Below, piece by piece: positions 9,201 through 18,706 of a stretch of DNA of 64,000 bases (position 1 is the first letter of the stretch; each line of letters begins with the position of its first letter). The DNA is taken from the NCBI RefSeq assembly GCF_027497355.1, contig NZ_CP114909.1, positions 2,790,001-2,854,000 of the forward strand, written 5' to 3'. This DNA comes from Micromonospora sp. WMMA1947. GTDB lineage: Bacteria > Actinomycetota > Actinomycetes > Mycobacteriales > Micromonosporaceae. Under the pieces are notes generated by a model. That model did not search any database, was not told the DNA's origin, and saw only the letters and a list, made by a program, of their open reading frames with translations. A program made the position numbers and the translations under genes.

Positions 9201-10221
9201 CGTGCACCTCCTGGGCGAAGTGACACGCGCTGGTCCGCCCGTCGCCGAGCACCAGGTCGTGCGGCACCTCGTCCACACAGACCGGCTGGACGTACGGGCA
9301 CCGGGGGTGGAACGGGCAGCCGGACGGGATCGCCATCAGGTTCGGCGGCAGCCCGCGGATGCTGGACAACGCCTGGCCGCGCACGTCCAGGCGCGGGATC
9401 GACTCCAGCAACCCCTTGGTGTACGGGTGGGCCGGCGCCCGGTACAACGCGTGCACGTCGGCGTGCTCGACGATCCGGCCCGCGTACATGACCGCGATCC
9501 GGTCCGCGACACCGGCGACCACGCCCAGGTCGTGGGTGATGAGGACGAGCGCCATGCCGAGGTCCCGGCGCAGGTCGGCCAGGAGATCCATGATCTGCGC
9601 CTGCACGGTGACGTCCAGCGCCGTGGTCGGCTCGTCGGCGATCAGCACCTTCGGGTCGAGCGCCAGCGCCATGGCGATCATGACCCGCTGACGCATGCCG
9701 CCGGAGAACTGGTGCGGGTAGTCGCCGAGCCGCTTCGCCGCGGCCGGGATCCGGACCAGGTCCATCAGCTCGACGGTGCGCTTCCGGGCGTCGGCCCGGG
9801 ACATCCCGGCCCGCTCGCGCAGCGACTCGCCGATCTGCCAGCCGACCGGGAAGACCGGGTTCAACGCCGACAGCGCGTCCTGGAAGATCATCGCGATCTC
9901 GGCGCCGCGGATCTGCCGGCGTTCCTCCTCCGGCCGGGTGAGCAGGTCCCGCCCCTGGTAGAGGATCTGCCCGGCGCGCACGTACGCGGGCGGGGTGTCC
10001 AGGATGCCCATGATCGCCTGGGCGGTGACGGACTTGCCGGAGCCGGACTCGCCCAGCACCGCGAGCGTCTCACCGGCGTCCAGGTGGTACGTCACCCCGT
10101 TGATCACGCGGGCCACGCCCTCGCGGGTGCGGAACTCGACGTGCAGGTCCCGTACCTCCAGCAGGTGCCCGCCGGGCGGGGTGGGTGAGGCCGGCGTGGG
10201 CCGGACCGCGTTCTGCGTCAT
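9184..10221 (-). CDS. Oligopeptide/dipeptide ABC transporter ATPase (DppD/OppD type)
   Basis: 345-aa partner ATPase of the same importer. Motifs: Walker [11 protein letters not shown], signature [17 protein letters not shown], Walker [16 protein letters not shown]-loop LITHDLGVV. The C-terminal Cys motif is [14 protein letters not shown]. It starts [10 protein letters not shown] just after the permease stop (6-nt gap) and overlaps the next ATPase, so it is translated from the operon mRNA. The pairing of one D-type (GGM) and one F-type (GGQ) signature is the normal heterodimer arrangement. Confidence 0.94.
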   Translation of the reverse strand: MTQNAVRPTPASPTPPGGHLLEVRDLHVEFRTREGVARVINGVTYHLDAGETLAVLGESGSGKSVTAQAIMGILDTPPAYVRAGQILYQGRDLLTRPEEERRQIRGAEIAMIFQDALSALNPVFPVGWQIGESLRERAGMSRADARKRTVELMDLVRIPAAAKRLGDYPHQFSGGMRQRVMIAMALALDPKVLIADEPTTALDVTVQAQIMDLLADLRRDLGMALVLITHDLGVVAGVADRIAVMYAGRIVEHADVHALYRAPAHPYTKGLLESIPRLDVRGQALSSIRGLPPNLMAIPSGCPFHPRCPYVQPVCVDEVPHDLVLGDGRTSACHFAQEVHDDRDG

Positions 10222-10227
10222 GAGAAG

Positions 10228-11184
10228 TCACCGGAGCTTCGGGTCGAAGGCGTCGCGGATCGCGTCGCCGAGCATGATGAAGGCGAGCACGGTCAGGGCG
10301 AGGAACGTCGACGGCACGATCAGCGGCGTCGCCGACTCCCGCATGTGCACCCGGCCGGCGTCGATGTCGATGCCCCAGGAGATGGTCGGCGCCTTCAGCC
10401 CGATGCCGAGGAAGCTCAGCGTCGCCTCGGCCGCGATGAACGACCCGAGCGCGATGGTGAGCACCACGACGGCCGGGGCGAGCGCGTTCGGCAGGATGTG
10501 CCGCCACATGATCCGGCCGTTGCCGGCCCCGAGCATCCGGGCGGCGGCCACGTAGTCCTGCTCCCGGGCGGTGATCACCGAGGACCGGACCACCCGGGCC
10601 GCCGTGGTCCAGCCGAGCAGCGCCAGGACGAGGATCACCGCGAACAGCCGTACCGTGTCGCCGCTCGTGCTGACCCGCTTGAGCAGCACGATCGCGGCCA
10701 GCAGCAGCGGGATGCCGAGCACGATGTCGATCACCCGGGACAGCACCGCGTCGACCCATCCGCCGAAGTAGCCGGCGACCATGCCGACGACGAGCGCGAT
10801 CACGCCGGTGATCAGCGCCGAGAACGCGCCCACGAGCAGTGAGGCGCGGGCGCCGTAGACCGCCCGGGCGAACGTGTCGCAGCCCTGGAAGTCGTACCCG
10901 AAGATCGCCCCGCCGGACGGCCCGGCGTGCTGCCGGGACAGCACGCAGTCGCGCGGGTCGTTCGCGGCGAACAGCCCTGGCGCCACGGCCATCGCGGCGA
11001 CCAGCACCACCAGGAACAGGCTGATCCAGAAGACCGGGTTGCGGCGCAGGTCCCGCCAGGCGTCACCGGCCAGGCTGCGGGCCCGGTCCGGCCGCCCGGC
11101 CCGGCCGGGTGTGCCCGGTTCGCCGGACACGCCGCGCCGCGCGGCCTGGTTCTCCGTCGCCGCCACCGTCTCGAAGTCGCTCAC
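10228..11184 (-). CDS. Peptide ABC transporter permease (DppC/OppC type)
   Basis: 318-aa inner-membrane permease. A disordered, charged head (residues 1-40) is followed by six hydrophobic segments. An OppC N-terminal domain includes ANDPRDCVLSRQHAGPS. The EAA loop REQDYVAAARMLGAGNGRIMWRHILPN contacts the ATPases. The start MSDFETVA lies 18 nt after the stop of the DppB-type gene. It forms the membrane channel with that gene's product. Confidence 0.93.
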   Translation of the reverse strand: MSDFETVAATENQAARRGVSGEPGTPGRAGRPDRARSLAGDAWRDLRRNPVFWISLFLVVLVAAMAVAPGLFAANDPRDCVLSRQHAGPSGGAIFGYDFQGCDTFARAVYGARASLLVGAFSALITGVIALVVGMVAGYFGGWVDAVLSRVIDIVLGIPLLLAAIVLLKRVSTSGDTVRLFAVILVLALLGWTTAARVVRSSVITAREQDYVAAARMLGAGNGRIMWRHILPNALAPAVVVLTIALGSFIAAEATLSFLGIGLKAPTISWGIDIDAGRVHMRESATPLIVPSTFLALTVLAFIMLGDAIRDAFDPKLR

Positions 11185-11202
11185 TGCGGCACCTCGCTGC
11201 GC

Positions 11203-12141
11203 TCACTCATAGCGGATCCTCGGGTCGAGGACGGCGTAGAGCACGTCCACCACCAGGTTGGACAGCAGGTAGACCACGACGAGCACGCTGACGATGCCGA
11301 CCACCAGGGGGCCGTCCTCGGTGCGGATGCCGCGGAACAGGTTGAAGCCGACGCCCGGGACGTTGAACACGCCCTCGGTGATGATCGCGCCGCCCATCAG
11401 GTTGCCCAGCTCGACGCCGAGGAAGGTGACCACCGGGATGAGCGAGTTGCGCAGCACGTGCACGCCGACGATCCGTCGCCGCGGCAGGCCCTTGGACCGG
11501 GCGGTCCGGACGTAGTCGGCGCGCAGGTTCTCGGTCACCGAGGTACGGGTCAGCCGCAGCGCGGTGGCCAGGGACAGCGAGCCGAGCACGATGCCGGGTA
11601 GCAGCAGCGCGTAGAAGGACGGCTGGGCGCCGGCGGTGGGCGGGAAGATCGGCCAGCGTACGCCGAGGAAGTACTGCGCCAGCGGGGCCAGCACGATGGT
11701 GGGGATGCCGAGCACCAGCAGTGTGAGTACGAGCGTGGCGTGGTCGAACACGCCGGAGCGCCGGATCGCGGCGATGACGCCCGCGGTGACCCCGAAGATC
11801 ACGGTCACGGCCATCGCGATCACGGCGAGCTTCAGGGTGACCGGCCAGGCGGCGGCGAGGATGTCGCTGATCTGCCGCCCGGTCAGCGACTGCCCGAGGT
11901 CACCCCGGACCAGGCCGCCGAGGTAGTCGAAGTAGCGGTAGAAGAAGCCGCCGACACCTGTCGCGTCCAGGTGGTACTTCTCGGTCAGGTAGGCCCGCTG
12001 CGCGGCGGTCACCGGCCGCTCTCCGGCGAGGGCCTGGATCGGGTCTCCCTGCCCCGCGAACATCAGCGCGTACACGATCAGAGTGGTCCCGAAGAAGGCG
12101 AGGACCATCTGGAGCAGCCGCCGCAGGATGAACCGGAACAT
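11203..12141 (-). CDS. Peptide ABC transporter permease (DppB/OppB type)
   Basis: 312-aa permease beginning MFRFILRRLLQMVLAFFGTTLIVY, the typical DppB N-terminus with the first helix. Six hydrophobic segments are present. The EAA loop is VRTARSKGLPRRRIVGVHVLRNSLIP. An in-frame TTG at 12180 would add 13 residues. Neither start has a clear Shine-Dalgarno, and the ATG is preferred because it matches the family. It is separated from the upstream binding-protein gene by a hairpin that probably reduces permease expression. Confidence 0.92.
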   Translation of the reverse strand: MFRFILRRLLQMVLAFFGTTLIVYALMFAGQGDPIQALAGERPVTAAQRAYLTEKYHLDATGVGGFFYRYFDYLGGLVRGDLGQSLTGRQISDILAAAWPVTLKLAVIAMAVTVIFGVTAGVIAAIRRSGVFDHATLVLTLLVLGIPTIVLAPLAQYFLGVRWPIFPPTAGAQPSFYALLLPGIVLGSLSLATALRLTRTSVTENLRADYVRTARSKGLPRRRIVGVHVLRNSLIPVVTFLGVELGNLMGGAIITEGVFNVPGVGFNLFRGIRTEDGPLVVGIVSVLVVVYLLSNLVVDVLYAVLDPRIRYE

Positions 12142-12185
12142 GCTGGCAAGTCTGCCGAAAGCGGCCGAAATGCGTGCCAATGCGA

Positions 12186-12218
12186 GGGCCGGGCCACCCG
12201 GTGGGGGTGGCCCGGCCC
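12186..12218 (-). terminator. Intra-operon attenuator hairpin
   Basis: GGGCCGGGCCACC at 12186-12198 pairs perfectly with GGTGGCCCGGCCC at 12206-12218. It lies 12 nt after the stop of the binding-protein gene and before the permease. Such hairpins commonly let the abundant binding protein be made in excess of the membrane parts. Confidence 0.75.
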
Positions 12219-12230
12219 GTCAGCGGGGTG

Positions 12231-13829
12231 TCAGGCGCGTTCGATCTTCAGCAGGTCCACCCGGTCGAAGAGGTCCACGTGGACGTTCTTGACCTTGGTC
12301 GAGTGGCCGAAGTTGTTCTGCCCGTACCGGAGCGGGATCACCGGCATGTCCTGCGCGAGCAGGTCCTCCGCCGCCTGGTACTTCTTGATCGCCTCGTCCT
12401 CGGTCGCCGCGCGGGCGCCCTCGGCGAGCAGCTTGTCGAACTCCGGGTTGCTGTAGCCGTAGTAGTTCGACGAGCCGGTGCTGCTGTACAGCGGGCCGAG
12501 GTAGTTCTCCATGGACGGGTAGTCCATGACCCAGCCCATCCGGAACAGGCCGACCGGCTGCTTCTGCTTCAGCTTGGTCAGCAGGTCCGCGAACTTCGGC
12601 TCGGCGGTGCCGACGCACTCCACGTCCAGGTTGGCCTTGAGCTGGTTGCAGGTCGCGTCGATCCAGTCCTTGTGGCCGCCGTCGCCGTTGTAGGACAGCT
12701 CGATCTTCTTCGGGCCGCCCGCGGCCTCGTACGCGGCCTTGGCCTTGACCGGGTCGAACGCGCCCGCGGTGCCGATGGTGTTCTCCCGGTAACCGGCCAC
12801 CACCGGCGAGACGAACGAGCGGGCCGGCTGCTGCGAGTCCTTGAAGATCGACTTGGTGATCTCGTCGCGGTCGATCGCCATCGAGATCGCCTTGCGCACC
12901 TCGGGCTTGCTGAACTCCTCCTGGAACGTCGGGAAGGCCAGCACCTGCAGCGACGAGGCGGGGCTCTGCTGGAAGCGGTCGCCCAGGTCGGTCGCGGCGG
13001 TGGACAGGTTCTCGGTCGGGATCGTCTTGATCACGTCGAGGTTGTCCGACAGCACGTCCGCGTACGCCGCGGTCGGCTGCTGGTAGATGCGGAACTCGAC
13101 GCCGCCGACCTTGGGCTGCTGGCCCGGGAACGCGTCGTAGCGCTCCACCTCGACCTTGGCGTCGTGCTGCCAGCTGCCCTTCATCTTGAACGGGCCCTGG
13201 CCGATCGGCGCCTGCTCGTAGCCCTCGGCGAGCACGCCCGGCGCCGAGAAGGCCGCCTTGGGCAGCGGGTAGAAGGCGGTGTAGCCGAGCATGGACTTGA
13301 AGTCCACGTACGGCTGGCTGAGCGTCACGGTGAAGGTCAGGTCGTCGACCTTCTTCAGGCCGCTCATCGTCGTCGCCTTCGGGTTCTCGCCCTGCAGGTC
13401 GTCGTAGCCGGCCACCTTCTCGAAGAAGTAGCTGGAGTTCTGGCCGTTCGGCGCGTACGCGCCGTAGTTCCAGGCGTCGATGTAGTTGTCGGCGGTGACC
13501 TTCTCGCCGTTGTGGAAGGTGTAGCCGGGCTTCAGCTTGACCGTCCAGACCTTGTTGTCCGACGTCGTCACCGAGTCCGCCGCCACCTCGTGCGGCTTGT
13601 TCGCCTCGTCGTAGTCGACGAGCGGGCTGAACAGGGCCGACAGGACCTGGGAGCCGCTCGTCTCGTTGGTGTTTGTGGGCACCAGGTGCTGCGGCTCGGC
13701 GATCTCGATCCGCACGGCCGCGTCGGAGTCGCCGGCACCGCCGCCGCCACCGCCCGAGCCGCAGGCCGTCAGGCCCAGCGTCACCGCGAGCGGGAGCGCG
13801 GCCCAGGCCGCGAGCCTACGAACACGCAT
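12231..13829 (-). CDS. Peptide-binding lipoprotein (SBP family 5)
   Basis: 532-aa extracellular solute-binding protein. Residues 1-22 are a lipoprotein signal ending LGLTAC, with the lipidated Cys at 23, followed by a Gly/Ser linker. The mature part has the family-5 fold signatures LSALFSPLVDYDEANKP, VKLKPGYTFHNGEKVTADNYIDAW and the late region KVKNVHVDLFDRVD. It delivers oligopeptides to the permease encoded downstream. The ATG start has GAGGAG 8 nt upstream. A probable promoter lies 70-100 nt upstream. Confidence 0.95.
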   Translation of the reverse strand: MRVRRLAAWAALPLAVTLGLTACGSGGGGGGAGDSDAAVRIEIAEPQHLVPTNTNETSGSQVLSALFSPLVDYDEANKPHEVAADSVTTSDNKVWTVKLKPGYTFHNGEKVTADNYIDAWNYGAYAPNGQNSSYFFEKVAGYDDLQGENPKATTMSGLKKVDDLTFTVTLSQPYVDFKSMLGYTAFYPLPKAAFSAPGVLAEGYEQAPIGQGPFKMKGSWQHDAKVEVERYDAFPGQQPKVGGVEFRIYQQPTAAYADVLSDNLDVIKTIPTENLSTAATDLGDRFQQSPASSLQVLAFPTFQEEFSKPEVRKAISMAIDRDEITKSIFKDSQQPARSFVSPVVAGYRENTIGTAGAFDPVKAKAAYEAAGGPKKIELSYNGDGGHKDWIDATCNQLKANLDVECVGTAEPKFADLLTKLKQKQPVGLFRMGWVMDYPSMENYLGPLYSSTGSSNYYGYSNPEFDKLLAEGARAATEDEAIKKYQAAEDLLAQDMPVIPLRYGQNNFGHSTKVKNVHVDLFDRVDLLKIERA

Positions 13830-14220
13830 GGGGGTCTCCTCATCTCCTCACGCTGCGCGGTCGTCCCGACGCTGGGTGACTCTGCGCAACGAGCGGTAAC
13901 GGTAGGTCGCGATCCGGCCGGTCGACAACATTCGCGTGGTCAATCGATGACGGATCGTGTTCGCCAGCCGTTGCCGCTGCCGGATCTGTCTGCTACGCGT
14001 GGACTTCACCAGGCCTTTTCTTCGCCGACGCTGAACCGATCAGAGCGCTACGGGTGGCCCTGGGGCGTCCGTCCCGATCGTCAGGTACCTGCCTCCAAGG
14101 GTGCTGACGGCCCGGCGCGTCACCGTGACTGGTCACTCTCGGTGATGTAACGCACGTTGCGCAGCGTGATCGTCAGCCGTCGTCGTCCGGGTCCGTCCGC
14201 GGCCGTGAGACGATCACGAC
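13830..14220. promoter_or_regulatory. Divergent intergenic region between the peptide operon and folD
   Basis: A 391-bp gap between divergent genes. On the minus strand, TTGTCG (13923-13928) and TACCGT (13899-13904) with an 18-bp spacer form a plausible promoter for the peptide operon. On the plus strand the near-palindrome GTGACTGGTCAC (14125-14136) lies 85 bp before folD and may bind a regulator. CGTCAG/CTGACG at 14079-14109 can form a weak hairpin. A 67-codon frame from 13947 to 14150 lacks a ribosome site and is probably not a gene. Confidence 0.4.
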
Positions 14221-15084
14221 GTGACGGCGACGATCCTGGACGGCAAGGCCACCGCGGCGGAGATCAAGGACGAGCTACGAGCCCGGGTCAAGGCGCTCGC
14301 GGAACGCGGCATCACCCCCGGCCTCGGCACGGTACTGGTCGGGGAGGATCCCGGCTCCCAGGCGTACGTCAACGGCAAGCACCGCGACTGCGCCGAGGTG
14401 GGCATCGCCTCGCTGCGGGTCGCGTTGCCGGCCGACGCCACCCAGGAGCAGCTCGACGCGGCGCTCGCCGAGCTGAACGCCGACCCGGCCTGCCACGGCT
14501 ACATCGTCCAGCTCCCGCTCCCCGGCCACCTCGACACCCAGCGCGCGCTGGAGTCGATCGACCCGGACAAGGACGCCGACGGGCTGCACCCGGTCAACCT
14601 GGGCCGGCTCGTCCTCGGGTACGACGGGCCGCTGCCCTGCACCCCGCGCGGCATCGTGGAGCTGCTGCGCCGGCACGACGTGCCGCTGCGCGGCGCGAAC
14701 GTGGCAGTCGTCGGCCGGGGCAACACGGTCGGCCGCCCGCTGGGCCTGCTGCTGACCCGGCGCAGCGAGAACGCCACCGTGACGCTCTGCCACACCGGCA
14801 CGCTCGACCTGGCCGCGCACACCCGCGCCGCCGACGTCGTCATCGTCGCCGCCGGGGTGCCGGGCCTGCTCACCGCCGACATGATCAACCCGGGCGCGAC
14901 GGTCGTGGACGTCGGCATCACGCGGGTCATCGGCGAGGACGGCAAGGGCCGCTACACCGGCGACGTGGACCCGGAGGTGGCCGAGGTCGTCGGCAAGCTG
15001 GTGCCGATGCCCGGCGGTGTCGGCCCGATGACCCGGGCGATGCTGCTGACGAACGTGGTCGAACGGGCCGAGCGGACCGCCTGA
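14221..15084 (+). CDS. folD: Methylene-THF dehydrogenase / methenyl-THF cyclohydrolase
   Basis: Bifunctional, NADP-dependent enzyme that interconverts 5,10-methylene-THF and 10-formyl-THF in the cytoplasm, feeding PurN and PurH. The 287-aa protein shows the catalytic Tyr49 and Lys53 in YVNGKHRDC. The substrate loop is [10 protein letters not shown]. The Rossmann motif is [15 protein letters not shown], and the end motif is [17 protein letters not shown] start fits the family N-terminus. Monocistronic: mdh starts 98 bp later after its own promoter-like sequence. Confidence 0.97.
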   Translation: MTATILDGKATAAEIKDELRARVKALAERGITPGLGTVLVGEDPGSQAYVNGKHRDCAEVGIASLRVALPADATQEQLDAALAELNADPACHGYIVQLPLPGHLDTQRALESIDPDKDADGLHPVNLGRLVLGYDGPLPCTPRGIVELLRRHDVPLRGANVAVVGRGNTVGRPLGLLLTRRSENATVTLCHTGTLDLAAHTRAADVVIVAAGVPGLLTADMINPGATVVDVGITRVIGEDGKGRYTGDVDPEVAEVVGKLVPMPGGVGPMTRAMLLTNVVERAERTA

Positions 15085-15182
15085 CGCCCACGCAGGTCAT
15101 AACCGTCCGCCCCTGGCCCGATCGGTGCCAGGATGGCTGATACGGTCCGGAAAACCGACTGGTATCAGGGAGTGGGACGACC

Positions 15183-16133
15183 ATGGGTAAGAAGGTCACT
15201 GTCGTCGGCGCCGGCTTCTACGGCTCGACCACCGCACAGCGCCTGGCCGAGTACGACGTCTTCGACACCGTTGTGATCACCGACATCGTGGAGGGCAAGC
15301 CGGCGGGCCTCGCGCTCGACCTCAACCAGTCCCGCGCGGTCGAGGGCTTCGAGACCAAGGTCGTCGGCGTCACCACCGGCCCGAACGGCGAGGGCTACGA
15401 CGCCATCGAGGGCTCGGACGTCGTCGTCATCACCGCCGGCCTGCCGCGCAAGCCGGGCATGAGCCGGATGGACCTGCTGGAGACCAACGCCAAGATCGTC
15501 CGGCAGGTCTCCGAGAACGTCGCCAAGTACGCCCCGAACGCCGTCGTCATCGTGGTGTCCAACCCGCTCGACGAGATGACCGCGCTGGCCCAGCTCGCCA
15601 CCCAGTTCCCGAAGAACCGGGTGCTCGGCCAGGCCGGCATGCTCGACACCGCCCGCTTCACCAACTTCGTCGCCGAGGCGCTGAGCGTACCGGTGAAGTC
15701 GGTACGGACCCTGACGCTCGGCTCGCACGGCGACACCATGGTCCCGGTGCCGTCCAAGAGCACCGTGAACGGCAAGCCGCTGCGTGACGTCATGCCGGCC
15801 GAGCAGATCGAGGAGCTGGTCGTCAAGACCCGCAACGGTGGCGCCGAGGTCGTCGCGCTGCTCAAGACCGGTTCCGCGTACTACGCCCCGTCCGCCGCCG
15901 CGGCCCGGATGGCGAAGGCCGTGGCCGAGGACTCCGGCGCCGTCATGCCGGTCTGCGCCTGGGTAGACGGCGAGTACGGCATCTCCGGCGTCTACCTGGG
16001 CGTCGAGGCCGAGATCGGCGCCGAGGGCGTGAAGCGGGTCGTGGAGACCGACCTGGACGCCGACGAGCTGGCCGCGCTGAAGGAGGCCGCCGAGGCCGTC
16101 CGCGCCAAGCAGGGTGACGTCGCCAGCATGTGA
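15183..16133 (+). CDS. mdh: Malate dehydrogenase (LDH-like type)
   Basis: NAD-dependent oxidation of malate to oxaloacetate in the TCA cycle. The 316-aa protein belongs to the lactate-dehydrogenase-like group of MDHs. It has GAGFYG (residues 9-14) for NAD and an Asp after the second strand (VVITDIVEGK), indicating NAD over NADP. GLPRKPGMSR carries the malate-selective Arg, and GSHGDTMVP holds the catalytic His near residue 182. GGGAG precedes the ATG, and TACGGT at 15141-15146 is a candidate -10 box. Confidence 0.96.
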   Translation: MGKKVTVVGAGFYGSTTAQRLAEYDVFDTVVITDIVEGKPAGLALDLNQSRAVEGFETKVVGVTTGPNGEGYDAIEGSDVVVITAGLPRKPGMSRMDLLETNAKIVRQVSENVAKYAPNAVVIVVSNPLDEMTALAQLATQFPKNRVLGQAGMLDTARFTNFVAEALSVPVKSVRTLTLGSHGDTMVPVPSKSTVNGKPLRDVMPAEQIEELVVKTRNGGAEVVALLKTGSAYYAPSAAAARMAKAVAEDSGAVMPVCAWVDGEYGISGVYLGVEAEIGAEGVKRVVETDLDADELAALKEAAEAVRAKQGDVASM

Positions 16134-16152
16134 CGCCCGTCCCATCGCGTCG

Positions 16153-16181
16153 AAGGCCCGTCGGCTTCGCCGGCGGGCCTT
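16153..16181 (+). terminator. mdh terminator
   Basis: AAGGCCCG/CGGGCCTT outer stem with an inner CGGC-TTC-GCCG, 20 nt after the mdh stop. Confidence 0.8.
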
Positions 16182-16217
16182 CTGCCGTCCCGCCCGCGCC
16201 CGTCCCCCGTCCTCCCC

Positions 16218-16278
16218 GTCGATCATGAAGTTGACGGCGGAAAAGGAGATCAACTCACCGGCCAACCTCATGATCGAC
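16218..16278. repeat. Imperfect inverted repeat overlapping a gene 3' end
   Basis: GTCGATCATGAAGTTG (16218-16233) pairs with CAACCTCATGATCGAC (16263-16278), 14 of 16 positions. AGTTGA/TCAACT can form an inner alternative stem. The right arm lies inside the last codons of the MBL-fold gene. A related GATCAAGGAGTT pair occurs at 44914-44968, so this looks like a dispersed palindromic element rather than a simple terminator. Confidence 0.75.
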
Positions 16279-17088
16279 GGCGTGAGGCGCGGGTGTGGGG
16301 CGCGGGGTGGGGTGGGTGGTGAAGGGGGCGGTCAGGTGGGGGGTGGCCAGGACGGCGGGGGAGAGGGTTGCCAGCAGGTGCTGCCGGGAGCGGCGGGCCG
16401 TGGCCGGGTCCTCCTCGTGGGCGTACGCCAGCGCCGGGTCGACCAACTGGATCGCGTGCACCAGCAGGTCGCCGGTGACCAGGAGGCGCTCGTCGTCCGC
16501 CTCGACCAGCACCGACTGGTGACCCGGCGTGTGCCCGGGGGTGTGCAGCAGTCGTACCCCCGGGGTGAGGGGCGTGTCGCCGTCGACCACCCGCAGCCGG
16601 CCGGCGGCGCGCAACGGCCCCAGCAGCCGGGCCGGCAGGTCCGGGTGGAACAGCTCCAGCGCGTCCAGCTCGGCGCGCTGGATCAGATGATCCGCGTTCG
16701 GGAACAGCGCGCCGGCCCAGCCCACGTGGTCGGTGTGCAGGTGGGTGAGGACCACGGTGCGGACGTCGGCCGGGTCGATCCCGGCGGCGGCCAGCTCGGC
16801 CGGGAGCCGGCCCGGGACCGGCGCCCAGCTCGCGGCGAGCGAGCCGGCCGGGCCGATGCCGGCGTCGACAAGCGTGACCGGCCCGTCGCCGGCCCGCACC
16901 GCGAACGCGCGGAACCGCAGCCACCACCGGCCGTCGCCGGTGACGGCACCCGGGTCGAGCCGGTCGGCCGCCATCCAGTTCGCCGCCGTGGCGTCGGGAA
17001 ACGCCTCGCCGCGGGGCTGGAAGAAGGGCCCCTCGCCGTCGGCCAGCGCGGTGACCGTGATAGACCCGAGGGTGCGGCTGTGCGGCAT
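16255..17088 (-). CDS. MBL-fold metallo-hydrolase
   Basis: 277-aa cytoplasmic protein of the metallo-beta-lactamase superfamily. Metal-binding motifs are THLHTDHVGW (HxHxDH), then HTPGHTPGH and VTGDLLVH, followed by a late His. This is the AHL-lactonase/quinoprotein-like subgroup with an N-terminal extension that includes ADGEGPFFQPRGEAFP. The substrate cannot be deduced. The start MPHSRTLGS was chosen because upstream codons are Arg-rich and unlike the family. Its last eight codons are embedded in the palindromic repeat at 16218-16278. Confidence 0.85.
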   Translation of the reverse strand: MPHSRTLGSITVTALADGEGPFFQPRGEAFPDATAANWMAADRLDPGAVTGDGRWWLRFRAFAVRAGDGPVTLVDAGIGPAGSLAASWAPVPGRLPAELAAAGIDPADVRTVVLTHLHTDHVGWAGALFPNADHLIQRAELDALELFHPDLPARLLGPLRAAGRLRVVDGDTPLTPGVRLLHTPGHTPGHQSVLVEADDERLLVTGDLLVHAIQLVDPALAYAHEEDPATARRSRQHLLATLSPAVLATPHLTAPFTTHPTPRPTPAPHAVDHEVGR

Positions 17089-17227
17089 CGGACGATGATG
17101 CCAGCGGCCCGAGGCGCGGCGCAGCCCGCTTTTCCGGCGGCCCACCCGGGCCGCCTGGGGACTGCCGGCCAGTTTCCAGTACGCTCGTACTGCTTGAGCA
17201 CGTGTCCCCCGAGAGGAGCGCCGGCCG

Positions 17228-18445
17228 ATGGCGAAGATCAAGGTAAACAACCCGGTCGTGGAGATCGACGGCGACGAGATGACCCGGATCATCTGGAAGC
17301 AGATCCGGGAGCAGCTGATCCTGCCCTACCTCGACGTCGACCTGCACTACTACGACCTGTCGATCCAGCACCGTGACGCCACCGACGACCAGGTCACCGT
17401 CGACGCCGCCAACGCCATCAAGGAGCACGGCGTCGGCGTCAAGTGCGCCACCATCACCCCGGACGAGGCCCGGGTGGAGGAGTTCGGCCTGAAGAAGATG
17501 TGGCGGTCGCCCAACGGCACCATCCGCAACATCCTCGGCGGCGTGGTCTTCCGCGAGCCGATCATCATGTCGAACGTGCCGCGGCTCGTCCCGGGCTGGA
17601 CCAAGCCGATCATCATCGGCCGGCACGCGCACGGCGACCAGTACAAGGCCACCGACTTCGTCGTTCCCGGCCCGGGCACGGTGACCATCACCTACACCCC
17701 GGCCGACGGCGGCACCCCGATGGAGATGGAGGTCGCCAACTTCCCCGGCGGCGGCATCGCCATGGGCATGTACAACTACGACGAGTCGATCCGGGACTTC
17801 GCCCGCGCCTCGTTCCGGTACGGCCTGGACCGCAACTACCCGGTCTACATGTCCACCAAGAACACCATCCTCAAGGCGTACGACGGCCGGTTCAAGGACA
17901 TCTTCGCCGAGGTGTTCGAGAACGAGTTCAAGGCCGAGTTCGACGCCGCCGGCCTCACCTACGAGCACCGGCTGATCGACGACATGGTCGCCGCCGCGCT
18001 CAAGTGGGAGGGCGGGTACGTCTGGGCCTGCAAGAACTACGACGGTGACGTGCAGTCCGACACCGTCGCGCAGGGCTTCGGCTCGCTCGGCCTGATGACC
18101 TCCGTGCTGCTCTCCCCGGACGGCCGCACCGTCGAGGCGGAGGCCGCGCACGGCACCGTCACCCGGCACTACCGGCAGTACCAGAAGGGCGAGAAGACCT
18201 CGACCAACCCGATCGCCTCGATCTACGCCTGGACCCGGGGCCTGGCCCACCGGGGCAAGCTGGACGGCACCCCGGCGGTCACCGAGTTCGCGAACACGCT
18301 GGAGAAGGTCATCGTGGACACCGTCGAGGGCGGCCAGATGACCAAGGACCTCGCGCTGCTCATCTCGCGGGACGCCCCGTGGCTGACCACCGACGAGTTC
18401 ATGAACGCGCTCGACGAGAACCTGGCGCGCAAGCTCGCCGCCTGA
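17228..18445 (+). CDS. icd: NADP-dependent isocitrate dehydrogenase (homodimeric type)
   Basis: Oxidative decarboxylation of isocitrate to 2-oxoglutarate. The 405-aa protein is of the eukaryote-like homodimeric group. It starts with [16 protein letters not shown] and contains the isocitrate-binding [10 protein letters not shown]. The catalytic lysine lies in [12 protein letters not shown], and [12 protein letters not shown] is also present. GAGAGGAG precedes the ATG at suitable spacing, and TACGCT about 45 nt upstream may be the -10 box. The gene ends 5 nt before a palindromic repeat cluster. Confidence 0.97.
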   Translation: MAKIKVNNPVVEIDGDEMTRIIWKQIREQLILPYLDVDLHYYDLSIQHRDATDDQVTVDAANAIKEHGVGVKCATITPDEARVEEFGLKKMWRSPNGTIRNILGGVVFREPIIMSNVPRLVPGWTKPIIIGRHAHGDQYKATDFVVPGPGTVTITYTPADGGTPMEMEVANFPGGGIAMGMYNYDESIRDFARASFRYGLDRNYPVYMSTKNTILKAYDGRFKDIFAEVFENEFKAEFDAAGLTYEHRLIDDMVAAALKWEGGYVWACKNYDGDVQSDTVAQGFGSLGLMTSVLLSPDGRTVEAEAAHGTVTRHYRQYQKGEKTSTNPIASIYAWTRGLAHRGKLDGTPAVTEFANTLEKVIVDTVEGGQMTKDLALLISRDAPWLTTDEFMNALDENLARKLAA

Positions 18446-18450
18446 GTGTA

Positions 18451-18507
18451 AGGAAGGGCCCCTTCTTAACGCCTCGCGTTGTAGAAGGGGCCCTTTTTAA
18501 CACCTCG
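18451..18507. repeat. AAGGGGCCCTT palindromic element, copy 1
   Basis: AGGGCCCCTTCT-TAACGC pairs with GCGTTG-T-AGAAGGGGCCCT, a long near-perfect hairpin immediately after icd. It shares its outer sequence (AAGGAAGGGCCCCTTNTTAACGC) in inverted orientation with the element at 18707-18760. Can act as a terminator. The family recurs at 28267 and 62473. Confidence 0.85.
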
Positions 18508-18706
18508 GGCCGGTCGGGACGGGCGTGACTTCGCCCGGTGCGCCCTCGTTGACAGAGTGGACGAGATGCCAGTCGCGTCCAGGAAGGTGGGCCGTGGCCG
18601 TGCGCCGGCCGGCCGACCTTCGTGGCTGCTCAGCGCAGCCAGCCGTCCCTTCCCTGCGGGGGGTCCTGTCCCGGGCCCCCCGCGCCCCCATGCGCGCGCC
18701 GCGGTG
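18508..18706. other. Gene-free segment between two inverted repeat elements
   Basis: About 200 bp flanked by inverted copies of the palindromic element. It holds frames of 61 and 64 codons on opposite strands with poor codon usage and no convincing ribosome site. TTGACA at 18550-18555 resembles a -35 box but has no partner -10. With the flanking elements the whole gap (18446-18758) looks like a repeat-bounded non-coding insertion. Confidence 0.4.

Noticed and set aside
13947..14150. 67-codon ORF in the gap before folD
   Set aside because: No ribosome site, unusual composition for a coding frame here, and it overlaps likely regulatory sequence.
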